NCBI GenBank assembly: GCA_934700335.1
Contig: CAKUXM010000007.1
Span: 31,414 to 95,413 of the forward strand
Reading direction: 5' to 3'
Length of the DNA stretch: 64,000 nucleotides
From: an uncultured Candidatus Melainabacteria bacterium
GTDB taxonomy: Bacteria > Cyanobacteriota > Vampirovibrionia > Gastranaerophilales > Gastranaerophilaceae
Position 1 is the first letter of the stretch. Every line of letters starts with the position of its first letter. The translations under genes were made by a program, and so were the position numbers. Shown one piece after another: positions 25,131 to 33,696 of this stretch. A model generated the notes under the pieces. That model was not told the origin of the DNA and made no database searches. It saw only the letters and a list, made by a program, of their open reading frames with translations.

Positions 25131-26105
25131 ATGATTAGATTAGGAATTTTAGGATATGGAAACTTGGGTCGTGGCGTTGAAAACGCTATGAAATTAAATA
25201 ACGACATGGAATTATGCGCTATTTTTACAAGACGTAACCCTCAAGACGTTAAAGTTAATTCAAATACACCTGTTGTTTCTGTTAATGATATTGAACAATG
25301 GAAAGATAAAATTGATGTTTTAATTATTTGTGGAGGTTCTGCGACAGATTTACCTGTTCAAACTCCAAAATATGCAGAAATGTTTAACGTAATCGATAGC
25401 TTTGACACTCACGCAAGAATTCCAGAACATTTTGCAAATGTTGATAAGGTTGCAAAAGATTCAAACAAAATTGCAATCATCTCACTAGGTTGGGATCCAG
25501 GCTTGTTCTCATTAAACAGATTATTCGGAAACATCATTTTACCAAACGGTAAAGATTATACTTTCTGGGGCAAAGGCGTTAGTCAAGGACACTCTGATGC
25601 AATCAGAAGAATTAAAGGAGTAAAAAACGCTAAACAATATACAATTCCTGTGAAAGAAGCTTTAGCATCTGTAAGAGACGGAGAAAACCCAGAACTTACA
25701 ACAAGACAAAAACACACAAGAGAATGCTTTGTTGTACTTGAAGAAGGCGCTGATGCAAAACAAGTTGAAAACGAAATCGTAACAATGCCAAACTACTTTA
25801 GCGATTATGACACAACTGTTCACTTCATTTCAGAAGAAGAATTAATCAAAAATCACTCTGGCATTCCTCATGGCGGTTTTGTAATCAGAAGTGGCGAGAC
25901 TTCTAAAGGCACAAAACACGTTATTGAATACAGTTTGAAACTTGATTCAAACCCAGAATTCACATCAAGCGTACTTGTAGCATACGCAAGAGCAGCATAT
26001 AAATTAAACAAAGAAGGTCAATTTGGTTGCAAAACAATCTTTGATATCGCACCAAAATACTTAACTAATAAAACAAATGAAGAATTGATTTCTACAATGC
26101 TTTAA
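25131..26105 (+). CDS. ddh: Meso-diaminopimelate dehydrogenase
   Basis: Ddh makes meso-diaminopimelate in one NADPH-dependent step from tetrahydrodipicolinate, bypassing the succinylase/acetylase branches of lysine and peptidoglycan precursor synthesis. The 324 residues have the Rossmann nucleotide site (LGILGYGNLGRGVE), ICGGSATDLP, NVIDSFDTHARIPEHF and the SLGWDPGLFSLNRLF segment typical of the dehydrogenase. The C-terminal PHGGFVIRSGETSKG fits substrate binding. AGGAG lies 8 nt before the ATG and TGA-TATACT is an extended -10 about 35 nt upstream. The gene is alone, followed by a terminator. This enzyme is known mostly from Clostridia, Corynebacteria and Bacteroidetes. Confidence 0.93.
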   Translation: MIRLGILGYGNLGRGVENAMKLNNDMELCAIFTRRNPQDVKVNSNTPVVSVNDIEQWKDKIDVLIICGGSATDLPVQTPKYAEMFNVIDSFDTHARIPEHFANVDKVAKDSNKIAIISLGWDPGLFSLNRLFGNIILPNGKDYTFWGKGVSQGHSDAIRRIKGVKNAKQYTIPVKEALASVRDGENPELTTRQKHTRECFVVLEEGADAKQVENEIVTMPNYFSDYDTTVHFISEEELIKNHSGIPHGGFVIRSGETSKGTKHVIEYSLKLDSNPEFTSSVLVAYARAAYKLNKEGQFGCKTIFDIAPKYLTNKTNEELISTML

Positions 26106-26123
26106 TTTAGATTTGACATTTTG

Positions 26124-26162
26124 AGAAGGGGCTAATTTTGAAATGCAAAATTCGCCCCTTCT
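26124..26162 (+). terminator. Terminator after ddh
   Basis: The outer stem AGAAGGGGC pairs with GCCCCTTCT and the inner part ATTTTG with CAAAAT, a long hairpin followed by an A/T tail. It shares the G/C core of the GAGG-GCGAA terminators. Confidence 0.75.
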
Positions 26163-26180
26163 TATATAAATATTACTAAA

Positions 26181-26209
26181 ATGACACAAGCTCATAAATG
26201 TGATATTAT
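26181..26209 (+). promoter_or_regulatory. Promoter of leaderless ruvB
   Basis: ATGACA (26181-26186), a 17-nt spacer ending TGA, then TATTAT (26204-26209). Six nt (TTGATT) separate the -10 from ATG 26216, so transcription should start on the A of the start codon. Confidence 0.75.
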
Positions 26210-26215
26210 TTGATT

Positions 26216-27256
26216 ATGGCTATTTTATCAGATGATGAAGAAAGAATAAAGGAAAAACCTAAAAAAAATCCTGTCATAAAAGCGGAAACGATTGCTTATG
26301 ACAGAGTTTTTGAGAACTCTATTCGTCCAAAAACTTTTGATAGCTATGTTGGACAAACAGCTTTAAAAGAAACTCTTAAAATTTCTATTGAAGCAGCAAA
26401 AAAAAGAAATACAACTTTAGACCATGTTTTATTTTACGGCCCTCCAGGTTTGGGTAAAACAACTCTTGCGGGGATTATTGCCGAAGAACTTGGCACAACT
26501 GTTAAAATCACTTCTGCGCCGTCTTTTGAAAGACCTCGTGATATCATTGGAGTTTTGATGTCTTTGAAAGAGGGGGAAGTTCTGTTTATTGATGAAATTC
26601 ACAGATTAAACACTGTTACAGAAGAAATTTTATACCCTGCAATGGAAGATTTTTACCTTGATATGATGACTGGTAAAACTCAGACTGTTAAAACTATGAG
26701 AATTCAACTTCCTAAGTTTACTCTAATTGGCGCAACTACTAAAGCTGGTGATATTTCTAGCCCATTAAGAGATAGATTTGGTTTTGTTCATAGATTGCAA
26801 TTTTATACAGTTGAAGAGTTGTCTCAAGTTGTTTTGAGAACAGCTAAAATTTTGAATATAGAAGTAAATTCTGAAAGTGCAAAAGAGATTGCAAGTCGTT
26901 CAAGAGGCACACCAAGAATAGCCAATAGACTTCTTAAAAGAGTTGGAGATTTTGCCATTGTAAAAAACAATGGAGTAGTGGATTTAGAATTAACAAAAAA
27001 TTCTCTTGATACATTAAAGATTGATGAATACGGCTTGGACGAAACAGATAGAAGTATGTTAAAACTCATTATTGAAAAATATAATGGAGGTCCTGTTGGA
27101 CTTGATACAATCGCAGCAGCATTAGGTGAAGACGTGAGAACAATTGAAGATGTTTGCGAACCATATTTATTGCAAGCAGGCTTATTGATAAGAACTCCAA
27201 GAGGAAGAAAAGTTTCACCAGAAACTTATAGACACTTTGGATTGAAGGAAGTTTAA
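26216..27256 (+). CDS. ruvB: Holliday junction ATP-dependent helicase RuvB
   Basis: RuvB is the AAA+ motor for branch migration with RuvA. From ATG 26216 (346 residues) it shows FDSYVGQTALKETL, Walker A GPPGLGKTTLAG (about 70-81), Walker B LFIDEIHRLN, sensor 1 IGATTKAGDISSPLRDRFG, and the C-terminal winged helix with GGPVGLDTIAAALGED and TPRGR. A TTG at 26210 is in frame but lies in the promoter spacer to ATG; the latter is preferred. The stop overlaps the next ATG by 1 nt (TAATG). The mRNA appears leaderless. Confidence 0.95.
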   Translation: MAILSDDEERIKEKPKKNPVIKAETIAYDRVFENSIRPKTFDSYVGQTALKETLKISIEAAKKRNTTLDHVLFYGPPGLGKTTLAGIIAEELGTTVKITSAPSFERPRDIIGVLMSLKEGEVLFIDEIHRLNTVTEEILYPAMEDFYLDMMTGKTQTVKTMRIQLPKFTLIGATTKAGDISSPLRDRFGFVHRLQFYTVEELSQVVLRTAKILNIEVNSESAKEIASRSRGTPRIANRLLKRVGDFAIVKNNGVVDLELTKNSLDTLKIDEYGLDETDRSMLKLIIEKYNGGPVGLDTIAAALGEDVRTIEDVCEPYLLQAGLLIRTPRGRKVSPETYRHFGLKEV

Positions 27257-28362
27257 TGAAAAAAATATTTGTACTCTTTGTTTCAATGTTTATGATTTGC
27301 TGTTCTTGTTTTGGAATGCAAGACGATAAAATTTTGAAGGCAGAAACGGGATTTGTAAAACACATTGATTATATTGAAGAGGGCGAAACTAATAAACAAA
27401 TAGTTGATGTTGTTGTTAAATCTGGTGAATTTAAAGGACAAGAAATTGAGATAGAAAATGTTTTGACGGGAAACCCTTATTACGATATTTTGCTAAAAAA
27501 ACACGATAGCGTTGTTTTACACTTGGAAGAAGCTGATGACGGAATACAATTTTTTATATCTGATATCAAAAGAGTTCAAGGCTTGTACTTCTTGCTCGGC
27601 GTATTCTTTCTTTTAGTTATACTGGTTGGGGGTAAAAAAGGTTTCATGAGTCTTGTGGCGACTGGGCTTATCGTTTGCTTGGTTGTGTGGTTTTTGACAC
27701 CGATGATATTAATGGGTTTTAACCCAATCGTTGCGACTGTAATTCTTTGTCTTGTTTCGTCGGCAATTGCGGTGTATTTTGTTGGCGGAATTAATTTTAA
27801 GAGCACTTCGGCAGTATTAGGCACAGTTTCGAGCTTAGTAATTGCATCAATTATGTCTTGTATTGTCATTGCAATTTCTAGACTTACTGGTTTTTGTTGC
27901 GAAGAAGACGTATTTTTGTTTACTGCACACCCAGAATTGAACTTTGTCGGCATTTTAACGTCAGCAATGATGATTTCGGCATTGGGCGCTGTTATTGACG
28001 TTGCAATGTCTATTGCAAGTACGATTAATGAAATTTATGATTTGAATAATAAAATGAGTTTAAAAGAACTTTATTGTTCCGGAATGAATGTAGGTAAAGA
28101 CATTATCGGAACCATGACAAATACATTGATATTGATGTATTTAGGCGGTTCTTTGCCGTTGGTACTTTTGGCACATAATATTGATTTAATGAAATTCTTC
28201 AACCTGAATATGGTTGTTACAGAAATTTCTTCTGCACTTGTAGGTAGTATCGCTCTTGTTGTTTGTGTTCCAGTTACCGCAATCATTACAGCATATTTAC
28301 TTGAACTAAAAAAGAAAAATAATGATAAAAATTTAGAGTTTAATTTTGAAGAAGAAGAATAA
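27256..28362 (+). CDS. YibE/F family membrane protein
   Basis: The 368-residue protein has a signal-like N-terminus (MKKIFVLFVSMFMICCSCFG), a beta-rich extracytoplasmic part (about 25-110) with the QEIEIENVLTGNP motif, then seven or eight membrane helices (about 115-350) including GGKKGFMSLVATGL. These features match the YibE/F family, whose function is unknown. Its start overlaps the ruvB stop by 1 nt, so it is translationally coupled. A dispersed repeat follows 80 bp past the stop. Confidence 0.85.
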   Translation: MKKIFVLFVSMFMICCSCFGMQDDKILKAETGFVKHIDYIEEGETNKQIVDVVVKSGEFKGQEIEIENVLTGNPYYDILLKKHDSVVLHLEEADDGIQFFISDIKRVQGLYFLLGVFFLLVILVGGKKGFMSLVATGLIVCLVVWFLTPMILMGFNPIVATVILCLVSSAIAVYFVGGINFKSTSAVLGTVSSLVIASIMSCIVIAISRLTGFCCEEDVFLFTAHPELNFVGILTSAMMISALGAVIDVAMSIASTINEIYDLNNKMSLKELYCSGMNVGKDIIGTMTNTLILMYLGGSLPLVLLAHNIDLMKFFNLNMVVTEISSALVGSIALVVCVPVTAIITAYLLELKKKNNDKNLEFNFEEEE

Positions 28363-28441
28363 ATTTTTACTTTTTTGGATTGTTTCACATTCGTTTTTCC
28401 GCCTGCGCAATCAAAGATTGCTCCGCTTCGCAACGGCGGTT

Positions 28442-28504
28442 TCGTAGTGTTGCTCTGCTTGCCTTTGCCTTCACAAAGTCAACACCAGCAACACCGGCTT
28501 ACGC
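28442..28504 (+). repeat. Dispersed intergenic repeat, copy 1
   Basis: 63 bp (TCGTAGTGTT ... CGGCTTACGC) match 44987-45049 at 51 of 63 positions without gaps. It is GC-richer than the surroundings and lies in a 318-bp intergenic region that otherwise holds a 5' GC-rich palindrome (GCAATC-AAA-GATTGC) and A/T-rich DNA. Confidence 0.8.
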
Positions 28505-28680
28505 ATTTTCTTCGCAATAACAATATTGGCATATCTACTCACAACTCACTGTTGACTACTCACTAATTTATCAAGGTTTGTTAAGGGAATAGTGTTAATT
28601 ATTTGTCTTTTTTGTGCTTATAAAATAAAATATTATTATAAAAATTTAAAACTAGATATCAAATCACAATTGGGGCAAAA

Positions 28681-29154
28681 ATGGTAAAAGAAACAACACT
28701 TTCACCACAAGAGGTAAGGGAAATTCTTAATTCTGATAACAAAGAAATTATCAGACTTTGTAAACTTGCTGCTATTACTCCAAGACAAAATTCTAAAGGC
28801 TATACATATTTTTCTTATGACGAAGTTAAAAGATTGAAAATCCTTAGAGAAGAATGTAAACAAGCGGTTATAAATTCAAAACATTTTAAAACTTTTGAGA
28901 TGATTAAATCAGCTTTCTATGAACTTGCTGAAAATCTTTCTGAAAGCGATTTAGAATTTATGAACAAGAAATTCAGAACAATAGAAGGATTTTTTGAAGA
29001 TTTTGAAAAAATAAAAAGTGAAAACGAAACATTAAAATTAAAAGTGGCAAGAATTAGCAAAGAAAATTGCTACTTAAAAGACCAAATAGAAGAATACAAG
29101 CCATTAGGTCTTGGAGTATACATAAAAGCTAAAAAAAGAGATTATTCAATATAA
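28681..29154 (+). CDS. MerR-like HTH protein with coiled-coil tail
   Basis: The 157-residue protein starts with a MerR-type winged helix (LSPQEVREILNSDNKEIIRLCKLAAITPRQ, then FSYDEVKRLKILRE; residues 7-55). The rest is helical with heptads (SENETLKLKVARISKENCYLKDQIEEY, about 113-140), so it should dimerise. It is 10 bp upstream of recA on the same strand, both with Shine-Dalgarno sites. A role in recA regulation or in DNA/cytoskeletal organisation is possible, but no family is recognised beyond the domain. Confidence 0.7.
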   Translation: MVKETTLSPQEVREILNSDNKEIIRLCKLAAITPRQNSKGYTYFSYDEVKRLKILREECKQAVINSKHFKTFEMIKSAFYELAENLSESDLEFMNKKFRTIEGFFEDFEKIKSENETLKLKVARISKENCYLKDQIEEYKPLGLGVYIKAKKRDYSI

Positions 29155-29164
29155 AGAGGTAAAT

Positions 29165-30184
29165 ATGGCAGTAAAAGAAAAAGAAGAAACTAATGTAAGC
29201 GCTGAAAGAGAAAAAGCCTTAAAATTAGCAATTGAAAAGATAGAAAAAGATTTTGGTAAAGGTTCAATAATGAAACTTGGCGACAAAACAGCCGTTAACG
29301 TTGAAGCTATCCCAACAGGATCACTAGATCTTGATATCGCACTAGGTATAGGAGGTATTCCAAGAGGTAGAATTATCGAAATCTATGGTCCAGAAAGTTC
29401 TGGTAAAACAACACTGGCTCAACATATCGTTGCAGAATGTCAAAAAAAAGGTGGCATTGCAGCGTTCGTTGATGCAGAACACGCTCTTGACCCAGAATAC
29501 GCAAGAAACTTGGGAGTACAAGTTGATGATTTACTAATCTCACAACCAGACACAGGTGAACAAGCTCTTGATATCACAGAAGAATTGGTTCGTTCTGGTG
29601 CAGTTGACATAATCGTTGTTGACTCAGTTGCAGCACTTGTTCCAAAAGCTGAAATCGAAGGTTCTATGGAAGATCAGCAAATGGGTCTTCAAGCTCGTTT
29701 GATGAGTAAAGCACTTAGAAAATTGACAGGTGTTATCGGCAAAACTAACACAACAGTTATTTTCATCAACCAATTGAGAAACAAAATCGGCGTTATGTAC
29801 GGTAATCCTGAAACAACAACAGGTGGTAACGCACTTAAATATTACGCATCAGTAAGAATGGAAATCAAACGTGTTGAAAGCTTAAAAGGTGAAGACGGAG
29901 ATGTTGGTAACCACGTTAGAGTAAGAGTTTTAAAAAACAAAGTTGCCCCTCCATTCAGAACAGCTGAATTTGATATCATCTTCGGTAAAGGTATTTGCAA
30001 AATCGGTAATATTTTAGATGTTGCTGTAAAACTTGATATCGTTAAAAAAGCTGGCGCTTGGTTTAGCTTTAATGATGAAAAACTAGGTCAAGGTAGAGAA
30101 AAAGCTAAAGAATTTTTAGCTCAAAACCCTGACATCTTAGAAACAGTTGAAAAACTTGTTAGAGAAAAGCTTGCAGAGTCTTAG
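29165..30184 (+). CDS. recA: Recombinase RecA
   Basis: RecA forms filaments on single-stranded DNA for strand exchange and SOS induction. The 339 residues have Walker A GPESSGKTTLAQH (about 70-82), Walker B IIVVDSVAAL, the L2 region with GNALKYYASVR, and the conserved MSKALRKLTG. Length fits the family. AGAGG lies 5-6 nt before the ATG. It follows the MerR-like gene closely, and a terminator lies after its stop within a large repeat-rich intergenic region. No LexA box could be confirmed upstream. Confidence 0.97.
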   Translation: MAVKEKEETNVSAEREKALKLAIEKIEKDFGKGSIMKLGDKTAVNVEAIPTGSLDLDIALGIGGIPRGRIIEIYGPESSGKTTLAQHIVAECQKKGGIAAFVDAEHALDPEYARNLGVQVDDLLISQPDTGEQALDITEELVRSGAVDIIVVDSVAALVPKAEIEGSMEDQQMGLQARLMSKALRKLTGVIGKTNTTVIFINQLRNKIGVMYGNPETTTGGNALKYYASVRMEIKRVESLKGEDGDVGNHVRVRVLKNKVAPPFRTAEFDIIFGKGICKIGNILDVAVKLDIVKKAGAWFSFNDEKLGQGREKAKEFLAQNPDILETVEKLVREKLAES

Positions 30185-30544
30185 CGTGAGTGAGCAGAGG
30201 CTGGAACGCTTTTGCAAAAGTTGATAAAACTGTTTTGCAAAACGTGGAATTGCCGTTTAATGCGAACGAGCAAGACAGCATGAACGAGTAGAGGCTGTAG
30301 GTTGAGTTTTCTAACCCAACACAATAGAATTAACAGAGGCGAAGCCTACGGCTTCGCCTCTGTTTTTGTCGGGTTCAATGAAATTGTCGAACCCGACCTA
30401 CAAACTACAAACTAAAAGACAGATGAGGGTGAAACATAGACAAATACCCTCACCGAAATTTTAAAGTTTCAAGCAAAGCTTTCAACTAAAAATTTCTCCT
30501 CTCCCCTATTTTTGCAAAGGCAAAATGTGGCGAGGGGAAATATT
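30183..30544. repeat. Chain of hairpin and direct-repeat modules after recA
   Basis: This 360-bp noncoding stretch carries at least five palindromic modules: a 21-bp direct repeat differing only by transitions (30183-30203 and 30277-30297), the recA terminator (30333-30363), an inverted repeat GTCGGGTTC ... GAACCCGAC, another TGAGGGT ... ACCCTCA, and a long one with CCCCT ... AGGGG at 30495-30540. The first direct repeat overlaps the recA stop. No gene is visible. Confidence 0.6.
30333..30363 (+). terminator. Terminator of recA
   Basis: A 14-bp perfect stem (ACAGAGGCGAAGCC, loop TAC, complement) is followed by TTTTTG. It shares GAGGCGAA with other terminators of this window. Confidence 0.85.
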
Positions 30545-32740
30545 TTATTTTTCTATAATTATTTTACTAGGTTTCAAATACCAAGAAGGATAAATTTCAA
30601 GCGGTATCAAAACAGCTGTGGCATTATTTGTGTTAAATTTTAGTGTTGAAGTTGAGCCTTTCATTTTGATTTCAAAATTATCTGTTACAGGGCTTCCGAA
30701 TTTAACAAGTTGCATTTTACCTTTAAAAGTATCTTCGTAAACATTTTCAGAAATCTTCTTTAACCCAACATTTTCAATATTATTTGCCCAACTTTGAGGA
30801 AGTTGTTTCAAATCTTTGTTTCCTAAAATTTCATCAAGAATTTGCAAGTCTTTTTTAGAATATGAATATTTTAGGTCTTTATCCGTTTTTACAAAATAAA
30901 CTAGACCTTTATCTTGAACAAGTTCGTAGTTATTTGTCAAAATCCATTTCACAATTTTATTTATTCTAATCATCGGATAAATTTCGTCATGAACGATATT
31001 ATCAGATTTTAGAATAATTATTTTAGGTAAATTTTGTTTAATTTGTTTTAATGCAACATCTTCTTCTTTTTCGCTTGTGAAATTAAAATACGAAATCATA
31101 TTGTAAGGAGCTTTTCTCTGTAAATAAAAATAATTAAGTCCACGATTAGTCAAATCCAAGATATAATCATCTTTTCTAGAATATTTATCCACAAAATTTT
31201 TCATATCTTCAATATTTTGTTTTTGTATTTTATTCAATTCAAAATCACGACCTTGAACAGAATTATCCCATTTGCCATTGAAATTTACCGCAATAAGGAC
31301 AACAAGTAAAGCAGTAAAAACATATTTTGTATATTTTAGCCAAACAGATTTTGTTATTGTAAAAATAAATGGCAAAAGTATTGTTATATATGCAATTGAG
31401 ATATATCTAATTCTTGAAAACATAATATAATCAATTCTTGTAAGCGCATAAACACTTGCTACAATTGCAAATAAAGTCGCAAACGTATATACAAAAAATA
31501 GTTGTAAGTTTTTGTTTTTATATGCTTTAATTCCTTCAATGACAAAGCAAGGAACAGCCAAAAGTGCAAATAATTTTATAAAGTTTGACCAAATTTCTGT
31601 ATATTTAAAAACAGGAAAACCATTTGCATAAGACATCACGTCAGAAATCAAATGATAATTATAAGCTCCAGAAATAAAATCTTTAAAAATCACTTTAAAA
31701 AACGCATACGTAACAGCAAGATATAAAAGTTTAAAAGCATTTTTGCGTTTTATAAGCTGATACAATTTATACAACGCAACAGGCAACAAACCCATAGCAA
31801 AGAAAATTCCAGATTGAAACCAAAATGCTGTCAAGATAAAGCAAGCAACGATATACCATTGAAGCCAAATAACGTCTTTTGCATCAAGTGCCTTTTTTTT
31901 CAAAAATCCCAACGCAATCAAAAAATATACATTAAAATAATAGAAAGAATTCGCCAAAATCCCAGTAATAAAAATAGGATTTTTAGAAAAAATTAAAAAA
32001 CCTAAAAACAATGACAAAATTAAATTCAAGTTATAAATTAAAGTTTCTGCAAGTAAAAACGAATAAACAGTGTATTCGCCAAAAACCTTATTTGCAACAA
32101 AACCAGAAAAAATATCATTGTAACCATGAATTAAATTAATATCTTGAAAAACTTTCATTCCTTGAAAATGAGTAAGAAAGTATGTTCCAAATTTTTCGCC
32201 GAAATGATAATCATCAATATTTACAGTACCAAAGTTATAAGAATGACCAAAAACTAACAATAACAGTGGAATTATAGCCAGTGGCGAAACTTTTTTATCT
32301 TTAAAAATAACCTTAAAATAAATATCCGCATTCGCTAAAACTATCAAAAATAAAACAATAAATAGTAAAATTGGATATTCAGTCAAATTTTTACTTGGAT
32401 AAAGTAAAAAATACATAAATGTTGAAAGAGTCTGTAATACTTGTAAAATTTGAGGATTTCCCTCTCTAACTGGTAATTTAAAATCTTTAATTTTGTCTTT
32501 TATTTCAAAACTTGGCAAAACTTTTTTCAAAATTAAAAAGCAAACAAAAAATATTGCTATATAAATTCCATAAATTAAATAATCTATATTTTTATTATAA
32601 TTTACAAAAACCGTTGAACCTACGACTAGTTCTGTCAAATTTGTACATTCACAGATTGAGTACAAAATTTTGTAAATAAAACAACTTAATCCACAAGAGA
32701 TTGCAATGCAAAGTGCATAATTAATTATTAAACTGTTCAT
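30545..32740 (-). CDS. Large polytopic membrane protein, glycosyltransferase-like
   Basis: A 731-residue protein with about 12 membrane helices in the first 500 residues (for example residues 5-27, 55-75, 120-150, 225-265, 290-320) and a soluble C-terminal domain (500-731). The charged, extracytoplasmic parts and the IYPSW-type C-terminus resemble GT-C membrane glycosyltransferases and mannosyltransferase-like proteins, but I see no decisive D/E motif, so this remains a description. Its start overlaps the era stop by 20 bp on the same strand, so it is translationally coupled to era. Confidence 0.65.
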   Translation of the reverse strand: MNSLIINYALCIAISCGLSCFIYKILYSICECTNLTELVVGSTVFVNYNKNIDYLIYGIYIAIFFVCFLILKKVLPSFEIKDKIKDFKLPVREGNPQILQVLQTLSTFMYFLLYPSKNLTEYPILLFIVLFLIVLANADIYFKVIFKDKKVSPLAIIPLLLLVFGHSYNFGTVNIDDYHFGEKFGTYFLTHFQGMKVFQDINLIHGYNDIFSGFVANKVFGEYTVYSFLLAETLIYNLNLILSLFLGFLIFSKNPIFITGILANSFYYFNVYFLIALGFLKKKALDAKDVIWLQWYIVACFILTAFWFQSGIFFAMGLLPVALYKLYQLIKRKNAFKLLYLAVTYAFFKVIFKDFISGAYNYHLISDVMSYANGFPVFKYTEIWSNFIKLFALLAVPCFVIEGIKAYKNKNLQLFFVYTFATLFAIVASVYALTRIDYIMFSRIRYISIAYITILLPFIFTITKSVWLKYTKYVFTALLVVLIAVNFNGKWDNSVQGRDFELNKIQKQNIEDMKNFVDKYSRKDDYILDLTNRGLNYFYLQRKAPYNMISYFNFTSEKEEDVALKQIKQNLPKIIILKSDNIVHDEIYPMIRINKIVKWILTNNYELVQDKGLVYFVKTDKDLKYSYSKKDLQILDEILGNKDLKQLPQSWANNIENVGLKKISENVYEDTFKGKMQLVKFGSPVTDNFEIKMKGSTSTLKFNTNNATAVLIPLEIYPSWYLKPSKIIIEK

Positions 32741-33617
32741 AACCTATATCTTTTAAAATTCTTTTATTCTTACGCCAATTTTTTTCTAATTTTACATAAA
32801 GTTCTAGATAAACTTTTTTCTCTAAAATTTCTTCAAGTTCCTTTCTTGCTTCCATACCGATTTTCTTTAAAAGAGAACCATTTTTACCAATCAAAATACC
32901 TTTTTGACTCTTTTGTTCGCAATAAATTACTGCATAAATTTTATCAATATTTTCTTGTTCTTCGTAACGTTCAATCTTAACGAAAACTGAATGCGGAATT
33001 TCATCTTGAGTATTTAATAAAATCTTTTCTCTAATAATTTCTGTTGTAATAAATCTCATATTTTCGTCAGTTACAGTATCATCATCAAAGAATTTGATGC
33101 CTTCTGGCAATTTTGAGAACAATGTTGAAATAAGTTCATCAACATTGTTGTTATTCAATGCAGAAATTTTTATTACAGGTAAATCTTTACCTGTAAAAAG
33201 CTTTTTATAAGTTTGAAGATTTTCTTCAATCTTTTCTTCTGAATTTAATTTATCAGTTTTATTCATAACGATATAAACAGGAGTTGTAGTTTGAAGAAGG
33301 TTTTCGCTAATCCATTTATCGCCTTTGCCAGCCTCTTCAGAACCATCAACCAAAAATAAAATTAAATCACTATCCGGTAAAGCAATTTTAGCCTCGTCAA
33401 CAAGACATTCTCCGAAATCGTTCAAAGGTTTATGTACCCCTGGAGTGTCAATAAAAACTATTTGACCTCTATCGTCTGTAAAGATACCTTTTATACGTTT
33501 TCTAGTTGTTTGTGCCTTATCCGTTGCAATAACAATCTTTTGTCCCAGAATAGCGTTCAAAAGAGTTGATTTACCTACGTTTGGTCGTCCTATTATTGTT
33601 ACAAATCCGCTTTTCAT
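32721..33617 (-). CDS. era: GTPase Era
   Basis: Era is an essential GTPase that binds the 3' end of 16S rRNA and helps 30S maturation. The 298 residues show GRPNVGKSTLLNAI (10-23), FIDTPGVH, NKTDKLN, and the KH domain with GILIGKNGSLLKKIGMEARKELEE (written in part, about 233-252). The start ATG at 33617 has no Shine-Dalgarno; TGG-TATCCT ends 6 nt upstream, so it is another leaderless candidate. The downstream large membrane protein overlaps by 20 bp. Confidence 0.96.
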   Translation of the reverse strand: MKSGFVTIIGRPNVGKSTLLNAILGQKIVIATDKAQTTRKRIKGIFTDDRGQIVFIDTPGVHKPLNDFGECLVDEAKIALPDSDLILFLVDGSEEAGKGDKWISENLLQTTTPVYIVMNKTDKLNSEEKIEENLQTYKKLFTGKDLPVIKISALNNNNVDELISTLFSKLPEGIKFFDDDTVTDENMRFITTEIIREKILLNTQDEIPHSVFVKIERYEEQENIDKIYAVIYCEQKSQKGILIGKNGSLLKKIGMEARKELEEILEKKVYLELYVKLEKNWRKNKRILKDIGYEQFNN

Positions 33618-33623
33618 ATTTCT

Positions 33624-33632
33624 AGGATACCA
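33624..33632 (-). promoter_or_regulatory. Extended -10 element of leaderless era
   Basis: TGG-TATCCT, then AGAAAT, then ATG. Spacing is identical to the ruvC element (TGG hexamer N6 ATG). Confidence 0.55.
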
Positions 33633-33696
33633 TAAATTAAAAAAAATATTTTATTTTTTTCTTTTAAATGATAAAATCATTATAAGGAGAGAATAA

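Noticed and set aside
28375..28566. Short open frame after yibE/F
   Set aside because: It lies inside the dispersed repeat and has no start signal.
30545..32740. A confident glycosyltransferase name for the large membrane protein
   Set aside because: I see no decisive DxD or ExD motif in the first loop; only the general shape matches.
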